Positions 34,920 to 44,122 of a stretch of 64,000 nt of DNA are shown here, piece by piece. Under the pieces are notes generated by a model that saw only the letters and a list, made by a program, of their open reading frames with translations, made no database searches and had not been told where the DNA came from. Each line of letters starts with the position of its first letter. Position 1 is the first letter of the stretch. Origin of the DNA: Halobacillus campisalis (GTDB lineage Bacteria > Bacillota > Bacilli > Bacillales > Halobacillaceae); NCBI RefSeq assembly GCF_030345335.1, contig NZ_JAPVRC010000011.1:26617-90616 (forward strand), in the 5' to 3' direction. A program made the translations under genes and the position numbers.

Positions 34920-36190
34920 TGGCATTAATTCTATTTATCTCTTTTCTATTACTAATATTTCTAAGTGTACCGATTGCGTTCAGCTTAGGGATTTCTTCAC
35001 TCATTTATATACTAATAGCAGAAATACCTTTAAATATTATTCCACAAAAAATGTTCGGTGGAATAAATTCGTTTACCCTCCTGTGTATTCCCGGTTTTAT
35101 TTTGGCTGGTAATTTAATGAATGCTGGAGGAATTACTGAACGCATCATTAAATTCACAAATAATATCGTCGGTCATATTAGAGGGGGATTAGGGCTGGCT
35201 AATGTAGGGTCGTCCATGGGTTTTGCTGGTATATCCGGTACGGCACTTGCTGACACAGCAAGTATTGGGTCGGTTATGATTCCTGCTATGAAAAAAGAAG
35301 GATATGATGCTTCCTTCGCTGTAGCAGTTACATCGTCATCCTCTACTATAGGACCAATTATCCCTCCTTCTTTACCTATGATCATTTTAGGAACACTAGC
35401 AACGGTTTCAATCGGTGATCTCTTTTTAGCTGGAACCATTCCCGGGATATTACTTGGAGTGTTTCTAATGATAATGACATACGCGATCTCTAAAAAGAGA
35501 AACTATCCAAAAGGAGAGCGGCAGCACATTTCTGTCATTATAAAGTCATTCTCAGGAGCTTTCTGGGCTCTTATGATGACAGTCGTAATTCTATTCGGAA
35601 TTCTAAGTGGTTATTTCACACCAACTGAAGCTTCTATAGTTGCTGTAGTCTATGCCTTAATTGTTGGGTTGTTTGTTTATAGAGACTTAAAATTGAAAAT
35701 GATTCCAAAAGTTATTTTAAATTCTATGGTCAGTACTGCAGGAATTATGATATTAGTAGGATTTGCTAATTTATTCGGATGGGTTCTGGTCAGTGAACAA
35801 ATTCCTCAACTTGTAGCAGACACGATCTTATCCATTTCGGAAAATCCTATAGTTGTCATTCTTTTACTTAACCTATTGCTGCTATTTGTAGGGACCTTTA
35901 TGGAGACGATCGCGGCATTAGTCATTTTATTTCCAGTATTATTACCTGTAGCGACACATATTGGAATGGATCCAGTGCATTTTGGTGTTTTAATGGTATT
36001 AAATTTAATGATTGGATTATCTACACCGCCTGTTGGTGTCTGTTTATTTGTAGCTTCAAGTATTGGTAAAGTATCTCTTGGACGCGCCTCTATTGCTCTT
36101 CTTCCTTTTTTAGGTGTGAGTCTACTAGTATTGCTACTTGTTAGCTTTATCCCGCAATTGACACTTTTCTTACCTAGTTTATTTGATTAA
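34916..36190 (+). CDS. dctM: TRAP large membrane subunit (DctM)
   Basis: 424 residues, about twelve spans, with GFAGISGTALADTASIGSVM, SSTIGPIIPPSLPMIILG, YFTPTEASIVAVVYALI and STPPVGVCLFVASSIG. It pairs with the small subunit just before. It belongs to a different subgroup from the DctM at 20719 (the ALADTAS stretch is that of sugar-acid transporters of YiaN/UxaN type). It replaces the symporter ExuT of the Bacillus exu locus. Confidence 0.9.
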   Translation: MMALILFISFLLLIFLSVPIAFSLGISSLIYILIAEIPLNIIPQKMFGGINSFTLLCIPGFILAGNLMNAGGITERIIKFTNNIVGHIRGGLGLANVGSSMGFAGISGTALADTASIGSVMIPAMKKEGYDASFAVAVTSSSSTIGPIIPPSLPMIILGTLATVSIGDLFLAGTIPGILLGVFLMIMTYAISKKRNYPKGERQHISVIIKSFSGAFWALMMTVVILFGILSGYFTPTEASIVAVVYALIVGLFVYRDLKLKMIPKVILNSMVSTAGIMILVGFANLFGWVLVSEQIPQLVADTILSISENPIVVILLLNLLLLFVGTFMETIAALVILFPVLLPVATHIGMDPVHFGVLMVLNLMIGLSTPPVGVCLFVASSIGKVSLGRASIALLPFLGVSLLVLLLVSFIPQLTLFLPSLFD

Positions 36191-36208
36191 AGAGAGGAGA
36201 AAGATATT

Positions 36209-37225
36209 TTGAAAGCGATTCAAGTAAAAGAACCTGGCAGCTTAACGATTGTAGAAATGGACGAACCGACTATAAAAGATGCAAATGATGTGAAGATACG
36301 TTTAAAAGCCATGGGGATTTGCGGATCAGATATGCATATTTTACATGGAGAGAACCCGTTTGCTACTTACCCAAGAGTAGTAGGACATGAGGTAGCTGGT
36401 GAAGTGGTGGAAATTGGTGATTCAGTTACTAAACTTTCTATTGGAGATAGAGTAGTGGTTGAACCTATGACTTATTGTGGTGAGTGTTATGCCTGTAAAA
36501 AAGACAGGCCTAATATTTGTGAAAATGTTCAAGTTTACGGAGTGCATAGAGACGGAGGTGGACGAGAAGTCATGACTATTCCTGAATCTTTAGTCCATCC
36601 CGTGGATAATAAATTAGGATGGTCAGAAATTGCTTTAATCGAACCTTTTACTATAGGTGCTCAAGCCATTTTTAGGGGCAACGTTCAAGAAGAAGACCAA
36701 GTATTTATTATCGGAGCTGGCCCTATAGGTTTATGTTGTTTGAAAATGGCCAAGCAGGCCGGTGCAAAAGTTGCAATCTCAGATTTTAATGAAGAAAGGT
36801 TGGCTTTTGCAAAAGGCTGGGGTGCAGATAGAATTATTAATCCTGGCACTTCTACAGTAGAGGAGCAAATACTTGAGTGGACAAAAGGCATGGGTGCCAA
36901 TGTGGTGATTGATGCGGTTGGAACTTCAAAAACAGTAGAACAGGCTATTGAAGTTACTTCTGTTGCTGCTCGTGTTGTTTTACTTGGATTTGCAAAAGAA
37001 TTATCAAGCTTTTCTCAAGTGAATATTACGAAAAAGGAGCTGTCTATTTGCGGTTCAAGGCTCCAAACGAATCAATTTCCAAAGGTCATTAATTTATTTA
37101 ACTCAGGACAATTAGATGCAAAGGATCTAGTTAGTCATCAATTTGAGCTTAGTGAAGTTCAAGAAGCATTCCACCTGATGAATGAAGCTCCCTCCGGAGT
37201 TCGAAAAGTTATTATAAAAATGTGA
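36209..37225 (+). CDS. yjmD: YjmD-like zinc alcohol dehydrogenase
   Basis: 338 residues, TTG start with GAGAGGAG upstream. Zinc-type dehydrogenase: catalytic zinc ligands in GICGSDMHI and GHEVAGEVVEIG, structural cysteines in CGECYACKKDRPNICEN, and NAD fold VFIIGAGPIGLCCLKMAKQAG. It corresponds by place and family to yjmD of the exu locus and RspB, the L-gulonate 5-dehydrogenase reported in gulonate catabolism. That would give D-fructuronate for UxuB. Activity here is inference. Confidence 0.85.
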   Translation: MKAIQVKEPGSLTIVEMDEPTIKDANDVKIRLKAMGICGSDMHILHGENPFATYPRVVGHEVAGEVVEIGDSVTKLSIGDRVVVEPMTYCGECYACKKDRPNICENVQVYGVHRDGGGREVMTIPESLVHPVDNKLGWSEIALIEPFTIGAQAIFRGNVQEEDQVFIIGAGPIGLCCLKMAKQAGAKVAISDFNEERLAFAKGWGADRIINPGTSTVEEQILEWTKGMGANVVIDAVGTSKTVEQAIEVTSVAARVVLLGFAKELSSFSQVNITKKELSICGSRLQTNQFPKVINLFNSGQLDAKDLVSHQFELSEVQEAFHLMNEAPSGVRKVIIKM

Positions 37226-37269
37226 TGGATTGATAATTCAACTAATTATAATTGTGTGGTGAAGAAACT

Positions 37270-38340
37270 TTGAAAATGATTATGAGATGGTTCGGAGAAG
37301 GTAATGATGCTATCCCATTAAAACATTTAAATCAGATTCCGGGAGTAGAAGGGGTTGTCTGGGCGCTTCATGATGTTCCTGCTGGAGAAGTTTGGCCGGA
37401 GAATAAAATTGTCGAAGTAAAAGAGCAAGCAGAAAGTCAAGGCCTGCACATAGAAGTCGTAGAAAGTGTCAATGTGCACGAAGATATAAAACTGGGACGA
37501 TCTACTAGGGATTACTATATAGACAATTATATTACAACCATTGAAAGATTAGCTGAAGCTGGAGTGAAAGTAATTTGCTACAATTTCATGCCTGTATTCG
37601 ATTGGACACGGACAAATTTATATGAAGAATTGGAAGATGGATCTACTGCTCTCTTTTTTGAGAATAAAAAAATACAAAACATGGATCCTAATGAACTTGT
37701 CCGCACAATATCAAAAAACTCAAAATTCACAATGCCTGGATGGGAACCTGAGAGGCTTGAACAGCTGTCTTCTCTATTCGAACAGTATAAAGAAGTAACG
37801 AAGGAAGACCTTTGGGGTAACTTGCAATACTTTTTAGAACGGGTGATACCTGTGGCTAAGGCTAACGATATTAAAATGGGGATTCACCCCGACGATCCAC
37901 CATGGTCTGTATTCGGATTACCTAGAATTATAACGAATAAAGAAGATTTACAAAGATTCATAAGACTAGTTGATGATCCGTATAACGGTATAACTCTATG
38001 CAGTGGATCATTAGGAGCAAATCCTGAAAACAATGTACCAGATATAATAAAACAATTTGCGGACCGAATTCACTTTGCTCATATTAGAAATGTAAGAACC
38101 TATGATAATGGTGATTTCATTGAAACATCGCACCGCACGGAAGACGGTTCTGTTGATATTTATAAAGTAGTGGAAGCTTATCATGAAAGTGGATTTAATA
38201 GCTATGTAAGACCGGATCATGGAAGGCATATTTGGGGTGAAACGTGTAGGCCAGGTTATGGACTATATGATCGAGGGTTAGGAATTATGTATCTATGGGG
38301 CATATGGGACTCACTACAACGCAATACGAAGGGTGAATAA
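37270..38340 (+). CDS. uxuA: D-mannonate dehydratase
   Basis: 356 residues; TTG start at 37270 with GGTGAAG upstream (a frame from 37252 has no site). Clear UxuA sequence: MRWFGEGND, QIPGVEGVVWALHDVP, VESVNVHEDIKLG, CYNFMPVFDWTRT, metal ligands in HPDDPPWSVFGLPRI, LCSGSLGAN, FAHIRNV and RPDHGRHIWGE. It converts D-mannonate to 2-keto-3-deoxy-D-gluconate in the cytosol. The kinase and aldolase for that product are not in the window. Confidence 0.95.
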   Translation: MKMIMRWFGEGNDAIPLKHLNQIPGVEGVVWALHDVPAGEVWPENKIVEVKEQAESQGLHIEVVESVNVHEDIKLGRSTRDYYIDNYITTIERLAEAGVKVICYNFMPVFDWTRTNLYEELEDGSTALFFENKKIQNMDPNELVRTISKNSKFTMPGWEPERLEQLSSLFEQYKEVTKEDLWGNLQYFLERVIPVAKANDIKMGIHPDDPPWSVFGLPRIITNKEDLQRFIRLVDDPYNGITLCSGSLGANPENNVPDIIKQFADRIHFAHIRNVRTYDNGDFIETSHRTEDGSVDIYKVVEAYHESGFNSYVRPDHGRHIWGETCRPGYGLYDRGLGIMYLWGIWDSLQRNTKGE

Positions 38341-38346
38341 TTTTAA

Positions 38347-39195
38347 ATGATACTAGACAACGGAAATTTAAAAGGTAAAGTAGCTGTAATTACTGGAGGG
38401 AGCGGCGTACTTTGCAGTGCGATGGCTAAAGAGCTAGGGAAACAGGGTGTTAAAGTAGCTATTTTGAACCGTAACAAAGAAGCTGGTGAAAAAGTTGAGC
38501 ACTCGATTAAGGAAGAAGGAGGCGAAGCTTTAGCTTTACCCTGTGACGTATTGGATAAATCAAGTGTTCGCCGAGCAGAAGAAATTATAACAGCTGAATT
38601 TGGAATATGTGACATCCTCATCAACGGAGCAGGGGGCAATCACCCGGACGGAACAACAAATAACGAAACACTGAAACAAGAAGACTTGTCTAATAACGAC
38701 GTATCTACCTTTTTTGATATGACGACAGAAGGATTTCAATTTGTATTCAACTTGAACCTAGTTGGAACATTTATACCAACTCAAGTCTTTTCAGAAAAAA
38801 TGATAAATCGTAAAGGTGCGACTATTATTAACATGTCCTCGATGAGTGCACCTTCACCAATGACAAAAGTACCTGCTTACAGTGCAGCAAAAGCTGGGAT
38901 TAATAACTTTACACAATGGCTTGCTGTACATATGTCAGAAGTTGGTATTCGAGTTAATGCCATTGCTCCCGGGTTTTTCCTTACCGATCAGAACCGGAAG
39001 ATGCTTACCAATGAAGATGGTTCTTTAACAGAACGTTCTCAAAAAATTATCAGCCATACTCCTATGAAAAGGTTTGGAAATCCAGAAGACTTGCTGGGCA
39101 CATTACTCTGGTTGGCAGATAATAGCATGTCTGGATTTGTAACTGGAGTTACTATACCAGTAGACGGAGGGTTTATGGCTTATTCAGGGGTTTGA
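38347..39195 (+). CDS. uxuB: SDR-type D-mannonate oxidoreductase (YjmF/UxuB-like)
   Basis: 282 residues. Rossmann [26 protein letters not shown], catalytic Ser in [10 protein letters not shown], Tyr/Lys in YSAAKAGI, and a C-terminal [14 protein letters not shown]. The HPDGT insertion and position after uxuA match Bacillus YjmF, which reduces D-fructuronate to D-mannonate. Six bases separate it from uxuA. It is the last gene before the terminator. Confidence 0.9.
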   Translation: MILDNGNLKGKVAVITGGSGVLCSAMAKELGKQGVKVAILNRNKEAGEKVEHSIKEEGGEALALPCDVLDKSSVRRAEEIITAEFGICDILINGAGGNHPDGTTNNETLKQEDLSNNDVSTFFDMTTEGFQFVFNLNLVGTFIPTQVFSEKMINRKGATIINMSSMSAPSPMTKVPAYSAAKAGINNFTQWLAVHMSEVGIRVNAIAPGFFLTDQNRKMLTNEDGSLTERSQKIISHTPMKRFGNPEDLLGTLLWLADNSMSGFVTGVTIPVDGGFMAYSGV

Positions 39196-39250
39196 TGTGG
39201 GATAATTGGTAATTGTTTTAGTACACTTATGTAATTTAATAATAATCTAA

Positions 39251-39290
39251 GGTGAGGCTTTAAATTGATTTTTGAGGCCTCATCTTTTTT
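39251..39290 (+). terminator. terminator of the hexuronate operon
   Basis: GGTGAGGC pairs with GCCTCATC, followed by TTTTTT. Confidence 0.75.
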
Positions 39291-39316
39291 ATACTTTTAC
39301 GAAGTTAACCCTCTTA

Positions 39317-39598
39317 TTAAATATTCTCCATCCAACTGTTAATATCGGTCGAAGATGTATTTATAAAACGTTTCTTCTGCTCAGTAATCTCTACGATAAA
39401 ATAAGTATCTTTCCTGTCAAAACATTCTCTCAAGTATTTTTCGAACAGGCTGACTTCATCGATTGTTTTAATCAAATATACGCCTTTGTGAACCTGTTTC
39501 ACGTCATATAATTTGGAGAGGCGTTCGCTTATGCAGGCTTCGGTTCGTTCTTTTTTTCCTGAGGTTTCGTAGGAAAAGAGGTATATTTTGTTAGTCAA
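39317..39598 (-). CDS. Cas2/SinR-like small protein
   Basis: 93 residues if started at TTG 39598, where AAGGAGG lies 11 bases upstream; a longer frame to 39667 has no good site. The chain reads TNKIYLFSYETSGKKE, then VKQVHKGVYLIKTIDEVSLF, then DRKDTYFIVEITEQ and a C-terminal SWMENI. This is the ferredoxin-like beta pattern of the Cas2/VapD superfamily, nearest to stand-alone SinR-type proteins. No CRISPR array or Cas1 is near. Role unknown; the match is by eye. Confidence 0.55.
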   Translation of the reverse strand: MTNKIYLFSYETSGKKERTEACISERLSKLYDVKQVHKGVYLIKTIDEVSLFEKYLRECFDRKDTYFIVEITEQKKRFINTSSTDINSWMENI

Positions 39599-39744
39599 AA
39601 TGAAACAGTCCTCCTTATGTGGCTGGTTCTTGTGTTCATCATAGTTGAATTCATTCATTAGTTCCATTTATCGGAACTTCTATTAATTACCAGCAGTAAT
39701 TCCTCGAACAGACGGGTTCCTGAAAAAATTTTTCTGATAATTGG

Positions 39745-39773
39745 TTGCAACTTTTCTCCTATTTGTATATAAT
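39745..39773 (+). promoter_or_regulatory. SigA promoter of the iron operon
   Basis: TTGCAA, 17 bases, TATAAT. The -10 box overlaps the first Fur site. Confidence 0.75.
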
Positions 39774-39787
39774 GAGAACCGTTATCA
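39769..39787. promoter_or_regulatory. Fur box 1
   Basis: ATAATGAGAACCGTTATCA matches the classic Fur inverted repeat (GATAATGATAATCATTATC) at most positions and covers the -10 region. Confidence 0.65.
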
Positions 39788-39846
39788 GTTACTCTTTAAA
39801 ATGAAAATATCCTCGAACCGGGGTTATTTTTTTTATTATTTTTCGT

Positions 39847-39865
39847 TGAAAATGATTATCATTAC
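39847..39865. promoter_or_regulatory. Fur box 2
   Basis: TGAAAATGATTATCATTAC is a near-perfect Fur box 18 bases before the nitroreductase start. Confidence 0.85.
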
Positions 39866-39882
39866 TAAATAGGGGTGGGCAA

Positions 39883-40467
39883 ATGCTGAAAGTTGAAGAG
39901 AGTCAATTAGTCGAAGTGGTGAAGGGTCGACGTTCCATCAAGAAATTTAAAAGTACTCCGGTTGATCAAGAGCTTGTCGTTGATTTATTAAACGATGCAG
40001 TTTGGGCTCCGAATCATGGTGTCAGGGAACCTTGGCGCTTCATGTTGTTTATGGATGAAGGGAAAGAGACGATCGTTGACGCACTGCAGAATGAGTGTGA
40101 GCGCGGCAAGTTGTCGACGAAGAATCCAGACAAGCTGATTGAAAGGTACCGCCATATCCCTGCTCACTTAGTGGTTGTGATGGAAGAGAGTGAGAAGAAG
40201 AAGATATGGGAGGAAGATTTTGCAGCAACAAGCGCTTTGATTCAAAACCTTCAGCTGCTCGGCTGGGAGCAAGGGCTCGGAATGATCTGGAAGACCAACC
40301 AGTACATAAATTCCAGCTCGTTTTGTGAAGATATCGGGGTTAAAGAAGGGGAAAAAATCGTAGGGATTATCCATATGGGATATCCTGAAGAAATTCCAGA
40401 AGCTAAAGAAAGAACGAAAGCTGAAGATAAACTAACAGTTATTGACAAAAAGGAGCGTTTAACATGA
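39883..40467 (+). CDS. nitroreductase-family flavoprotein in the iron operon
   Basis: 194 residues. FMN-binding marks are GRRSIKKFKSTPV, WAPNHGVREPWRF and GLGMIWKTNQYI; the fold is that of YdjA/RutE-type nitroreductases. First gene under two Fur boxes; the next gene overlaps its stop by 4 bases, so it is part of the siderophore uptake set. I infer a role in reducing the ferric siderophore after uptake, which is not established for this family. Confidence 0.82.
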   Translation: MLKVEESQLVEVVKGRRSIKKFKSTPVDQELVVDLLNDAVWAPNHGVREPWRFMLFMDEGKETIVDALQNECERGKLSTKNPDKLIERYRHIPAHLVVVMEESEKKKIWEEDFAATSALIQNLQLLGWEQGLGMIWKTNQYINSSSFCEDIGVKEGEKIVGIIHMGYPEEIPEAKERTKAEDKLTVIDKKERLT

Positions 40468-41438
40468 TGAAAAATAAATGGGGAGTCGGAAGTCTGCTCT
40501 TAGTATCACTCGTATTATCGGCGTGCGGGAGTTCTTCCGATGAAACGTCAGGCGAAACAGACGATCAATCAGGTGATTCAGAAATTCGCGAAGTCGAGCA
40601 TGCGATGGGTACGGCAGAAATTGAAGGGGAGCCAGAACGTGTGGTATCCCTTTTTCAGGGAGCTAATGATGCTGCCGTAGCTTTAGATGTTGAGCCTGTT
40701 GCGATTGTCGAGTCATGGGTAGAGAAGCCTGTTTATGAATATTTGCGGGATGACCTTGAAGGTGTAGATCAACTTGGGGAAGAAACCCAGCCTAACTTAG
40801 AAGAAGTTGCTAAGCAGGAACCGGACGTTATCTTTGCCAATGAAGACCGTCACGAAGATATTTATGATCAGCTTTCGCAAATTGCTCCTACGGTGATGAT
40901 CGATGAGATCTATGGATGGAAAGATACGGTTGATCTCATGGGACAGTCGCTTGGTAAAGAGGAAGAGTCGGATGAGCTGCTCAATGAATGGGACGAGAGA
41001 GTAGAAGACTTTACATCTCAAATGGAAGCTGAAGGTCATTTTCCTGTCGAAGCGGCCATTACGAATTTCCGCGCGGATCATGCGAGAATATTCTACACAG
41101 GCTTTGGCGGTGGAATTCTAAATGAGCTCGGCTTTGATCGTCCGGATAATCACAAAGAGGATACGTGGGGCGTGAAGCTGACGTCTAAAGAAAGTATTCC
41201 TGAAATGAATGCGGATGTTATTTTCAACTTTAATTCTGGAACGGAAAAAGACGAAATTCAGCAGACGTATGAAGATTGGACAAGTCACCCTCTATGGCAG
41301 GAGCTTGATGCGGTTCAAAATGACAATGTCCATAATGTAGATGAAGTAACGTGGAACAGCGCCGGCGGCTATTTAGCTGCGAACCATATGCTGGACGACT
41401 TGTACGAGATTTACGACTTAGAAGAAAATAACGACTAG
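40464..41438 (+). CDS. siderophore-binding lipoprotein (YfiY-like)
   Basis: 324 residues. Lipobox LSAC near residue 21, acidic Ser linker, then a type III binding fold: PERVVSLFQGANDAAVALDV, VGQLGEET-like VDQLGEETQPNLEEVAKQEPDVIFA, and a C-terminal GGYLAANHMLDDLYEIY. It resembles YfiY, the Bacillus receptor for schizokinen/arthrobactin hydroxamates. It feeds the two permeases that follow. The exact siderophore is inference. Confidence 0.85.
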   Translation: MMKNKWGVGSLLLVSLVLSACGSSSDETSGETDDQSGDSEIREVEHAMGTAEIEGEPERVVSLFQGANDAAVALDVEPVAIVESWVEKPVYEYLRDDLEGVDQLGEETQPNLEEVAKQEPDVIFANEDRHEDIYDQLSQIAPTVMIDEIYGWKDTVDLMGQSLGKEEESDELLNEWDERVEDFTSQMEAEGHFPVEAAITNFRADHARIFYTGFGGGILNELGFDRPDNHKEDTWGVKLTSKESIPEMNADVIFNFNSGTEKDEIQQTYEDWTSHPLWQELDAVQNDNVHNVDEVTWNSAGGYLAANHMLDDLYEIYDLEENND

Positions 41439-41489
41439 AAGGAGGGGGGAATCTCCCTTTTTCTGTCTGTCAAAGGATAACGGCTGATT

Positions 41490-42503
41490 ATGTCTTACTT
41501 ACTAAAAACAAACCTTTCAAAAATCATAGGGGCTGCGATCGCCGTACTTCTCTTCCTTTCTGCCTTTCTCTCAAGCTTATATTTTGGCCAGACAGCGATT
41601 GTAGTGGACGATATCGTGCAGGCATTTACTAGTTTTAACTCTTCTTCTATTAACCAGCTTGTTATTTTAGAAGAGCGGCTGCCACGGGCGGTACTAGGCA
41701 GTGTGATTGGTGCATGCCTTGCTATCGCGGGAGCGTTAATGCAGGCGTTAACAGGCAATCCTCTTGCTTCCCCGAGCATTTTCGGAATCAATGCGGGAGC
41801 CCTGTTTTTCGTCGTGTTATCGATTACCTTGTTTTCTTTTACTTCGCTCGTTCAAATTATGTGGATGGCGCTGCTGGGAGCAACTTTGGCTGGAGTCATC
41901 GTATTTATGCTTGGTTCGCTTGGCAGGGAAGGGATGACTCCTGTAAAAGTGGTGTTAGCTGGAGCGGCGATCAGTGCTTTGTTTTCATCGATGACGCAGG
42001 CGATGCTTGTGTTAGATGAGAACGGTCTGCAGCAAGTCCTGTTCTGGCTGACTGGTTCAATCAGCGGCCGGTCGCTCGACATGCTTTATCCGATCCTCCC
42101 TTTTATCGTCGTAGCTGTTGGTGTGTCGATGTTTATGGGGAATGCGTTAAATGTGTTTGCGACGGGAGAAGATGTGGCGAAAAACCTAGGACAGAAAACG
42201 ACTCTATTAAAAATAGCGATCGGCGTCATCGTCATTATTCTTGCCGGGAGCTCTGTATCCATAGCCGGTGCCATCGGCTTTATCGGGTTAGTCGTGCCGC
42301 ACATCACAAGGGGGATTTTCGGTCCGGACCACCGCTGGCTCATTCCTTTATGTGCGGTACTTGGAGCATCCTTGCTCGTCAGTGCGGACGTAGTAGCGAG
42401 ATTGCTGATTATGCCTCAGGAAATACCTGTAGGGATTATGACAGCATTGATTGGAACGCCGTTTTTTATTTATATCGCACGCTATGGTTTAACGAAAAGG
42501 TGA
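41490..42503 (+). CDS. FecCD-type iron-siderophore permease (YfiZ-like)
   Basis: 337 residues, about ten spans, with LPRAVLGSVIGACLAIAGAL, GNPLASPSIFGINAGA and the coupling helix AIGFIGLVVPHITRGIFG. It forms half of the import channel with the next gene. Order binding protein, permease, permease, without ATPase, is that of yfiY-yfiZ-yfhA in Bacillus subtilis. Confidence 0.9.
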   Translation: MSYLLKTNLSKIIGAAIAVLLFLSAFLSSLYFGQTAIVVDDIVQAFTSFNSSSINQLVILEERLPRAVLGSVIGACLAIAGALMQALTGNPLASPSIFGINAGALFFVVLSITLFSFTSLVQIMWMALLGATLAGVIVFMLGSLGREGMTPVKVVLAGAAISALFSSMTQAMLVLDENGLQQVLFWLTGSISGRSLDMLYPILPFIVVAVGVSMFMGNALNVFATGEDVAKNLGQKTTLLKIAIGVIVIILAGSSVSIAGAIGFIGLVVPHITRGIFGPDHRWLIPLCAVLGASLLVSADVVARLLIMPQEIPVGIMTALIGTPFFIYIARYGLTKR

Positions 42504-42528
42504 GGGCTGTTGAGAAGGGAGTTTTAGT

Positions 42529-43572
42529 ATGGGAAGACAATTTAACATTCGCAGTAAAAAAAATACGATATCCTTTCAAATTGATGTAAAGCCTCTGATC
42601 ATAACCTTTCTTCTAATGGCGCTCACCGTTTCCGCTCTTTTTTCAGGACCCGGATTTGGAGATCCTTTCTTTAGTCCCGTGGAAATCGGACAGTCCGTAT
42701 TTGGAATAGGAAATGTAGGGAATGAATTTATCATTAATACGCTGCGATTTCCAAGGTCTGCCGTATCTCTGCTGGCTGGTTTCTGTTTAGGGATAGCCGG
42801 GGCGATTCTTCAAGGAATCGTGCGTAACCCATTAGCTTCTCCGGATATTATCGGAATTACCGGAGGAGCGGCCGTAGCGGCAGTAAGCTACATCAGCTTT
42901 TTCCAGGATACGTTCGGCATTCAGTGGCTTCCTTTTGCAGCCATCGCAGGTGCCTTACTGGCTTCACTGCTCATCTACGTCATTTCATGGAACGAAGGCG
43001 TCACGCCTATCCGGCTGGTGCTGATCGGCATCGGCATATCGGCCGCGATGCAAGCCGGTACGATGCTCATTCTAACGATGGTCCCTGATTATTCGGCAAG
43101 TCAGGCTTACATCTGGATGACAGGAAGCATCTATGGAGCATCATGGGAAGGCCTGCGTTTACTACTGCCGTGGGCGCTTCTCATTGTACCGTTAATCATT
43201 ATGTATTCAGCTATTCTCAATGTGCAGGAACTGGGCGATGATACTTCCGCCGGGCTCGGCCTGAGTGTGCAAAAGCACCGCCTCGTATTGTTGTTAAGCA
43301 GTGTGGTGCTTGCCGGAGCAGCTGTTTCTATCGTAGGCACCATCGGCTTCGTAGGATTAGTCGCCCCGCATATCGCACGCCTGCTGGTAGGTCGTTCTTT
43401 TTCTTATCTGCTTCCTTCAGCTGGCTTTATTGGCGGATTGATCGTATTTTTAGCTGATATCGTTGCGCGGACGGCTTTTTATCCGAGTGATATACCTGCG
43501 GGGATTTTCACGGCTGGGGTCGGGGCGCCTTTCTTTATCTTTTTATTGATAAAGCATCGGAATAAATTTTGA
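42529..43572 (+). CDS. FecCD-type iron-siderophore permease (YfhA-like)
   Basis: 347 residues. LRFPRSAVSLLAGFCLGIAG, RNPLASPDIIGITGGAAVA and TIGFVGLVAPHIARLLVG mark the second permease half. GGGAG precedes the ATG. The operon ends here with a terminator and carries no ATPase, so a shared ATPase such as YusV must energise it. Confidence 0.9.
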   Translation: MGRQFNIRSKKNTISFQIDVKPLIITFLLMALTVSALFSGPGFGDPFFSPVEIGQSVFGIGNVGNEFIINTLRFPRSAVSLLAGFCLGIAGAILQGIVRNPLASPDIIGITGGAAVAAVSYISFFQDTFGIQWLPFAAIAGALLASLLIYVISWNEGVTPIRLVLIGIGISAAMQAGTMLILTMVPDYSASQAYIWMTGSIYGASWEGLRLLLPWALLIVPLIIMYSAILNVQELGDDTSAGLGLSVQKHRLVLLLSSVVLAGAAVSIVGTIGFVGLVAPHIARLLVGRSFSYLLPSAGFIGGLIVFLADIVARTAFYPSDIPAGIFTAGVGAPFFIFLLIKHRNKF

Positions 43573-43613
43573 ACAGCAGACCAAATCATATGCGATTTGG
43601 TCTGCTGTTTTTT
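43572..43613 (+). terminator. terminator of the siderophore operon
   Basis: AACAGCAGACCAAATC and GATTTGGTCTGCTGTT form a 16-base stem followed by a T-run, beginning at the stop codon. Confidence 0.9.
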
Positions 43614-43931
43614 ACTGGATATCAAAGATTGTTTACAAACGTTTGTTCTATATTCGAGTATCAACTAAAGGCTAATGAGGTAAACGAGCCCTCTACTAGT
43701 GTGCACGGGAAAAATCTGTCCAGGTTAGGTTGGAAGCGTGCCGGGTTGTTTTTTCTGGGGATAATAACAGGGATTGTAATTTATTCAGTATTCTTTCGGT
43801 AACGAGTTCTTCAATTACCATTCGCATCTAAATTGAAGCAAGGTAACTAAAGTAACTGAGGCATCTCTAAAATAAGAGGAGCGTCTTTTTCAATAAACGA
43901 GGACGATTTTCAAGCTTAAGGAGGAAATAGT
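43614..43931 (+). other. intergenic, doubtful small frame
   Basis: A frame ending at 43802 carries a C-terminal span (RAGLFFLGIITGIVIYSVFF), but no start codon with a ribosome site can be named for it. It may be a degraded or very short membrane protein. Nothing else seen. Confidence 0.25.
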
Positions 43932-44000
43932 TTGAGAAATAAACAGACTGTGTTCTGGAGTATAATAGCTGTCATTTTACTATTGATATGGCTCTTCTAA
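43932..44000 (+). CDS. 22-residue single-span membrane peptide
   Basis: AAGGAGG at 43918-43924 is 7 bases before a TTG that opens a 22-codon frame: four polar residues (RNKQ), then an almost fully hydrophobic stretch ending LLLIWLF and TAA. The ribosome site is the strongest evidence. It has the size and shape of Bacillus small membrane proteins. Function unknown. Confidence 0.5.
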   Translation: MRNKQTVFWSIIAVILLLIWLF

Positions 44001-44122
44001 AGTAATACATATAATATATGATTCGTAAGCAATGGTGAATATCTTGAAAGCCAGAATTAAGAAGGGTATATGTATATCAGGCGTTGTTTAAATGGAATGA
44101 ATTATAGGAAGGGGAAGTTGCA

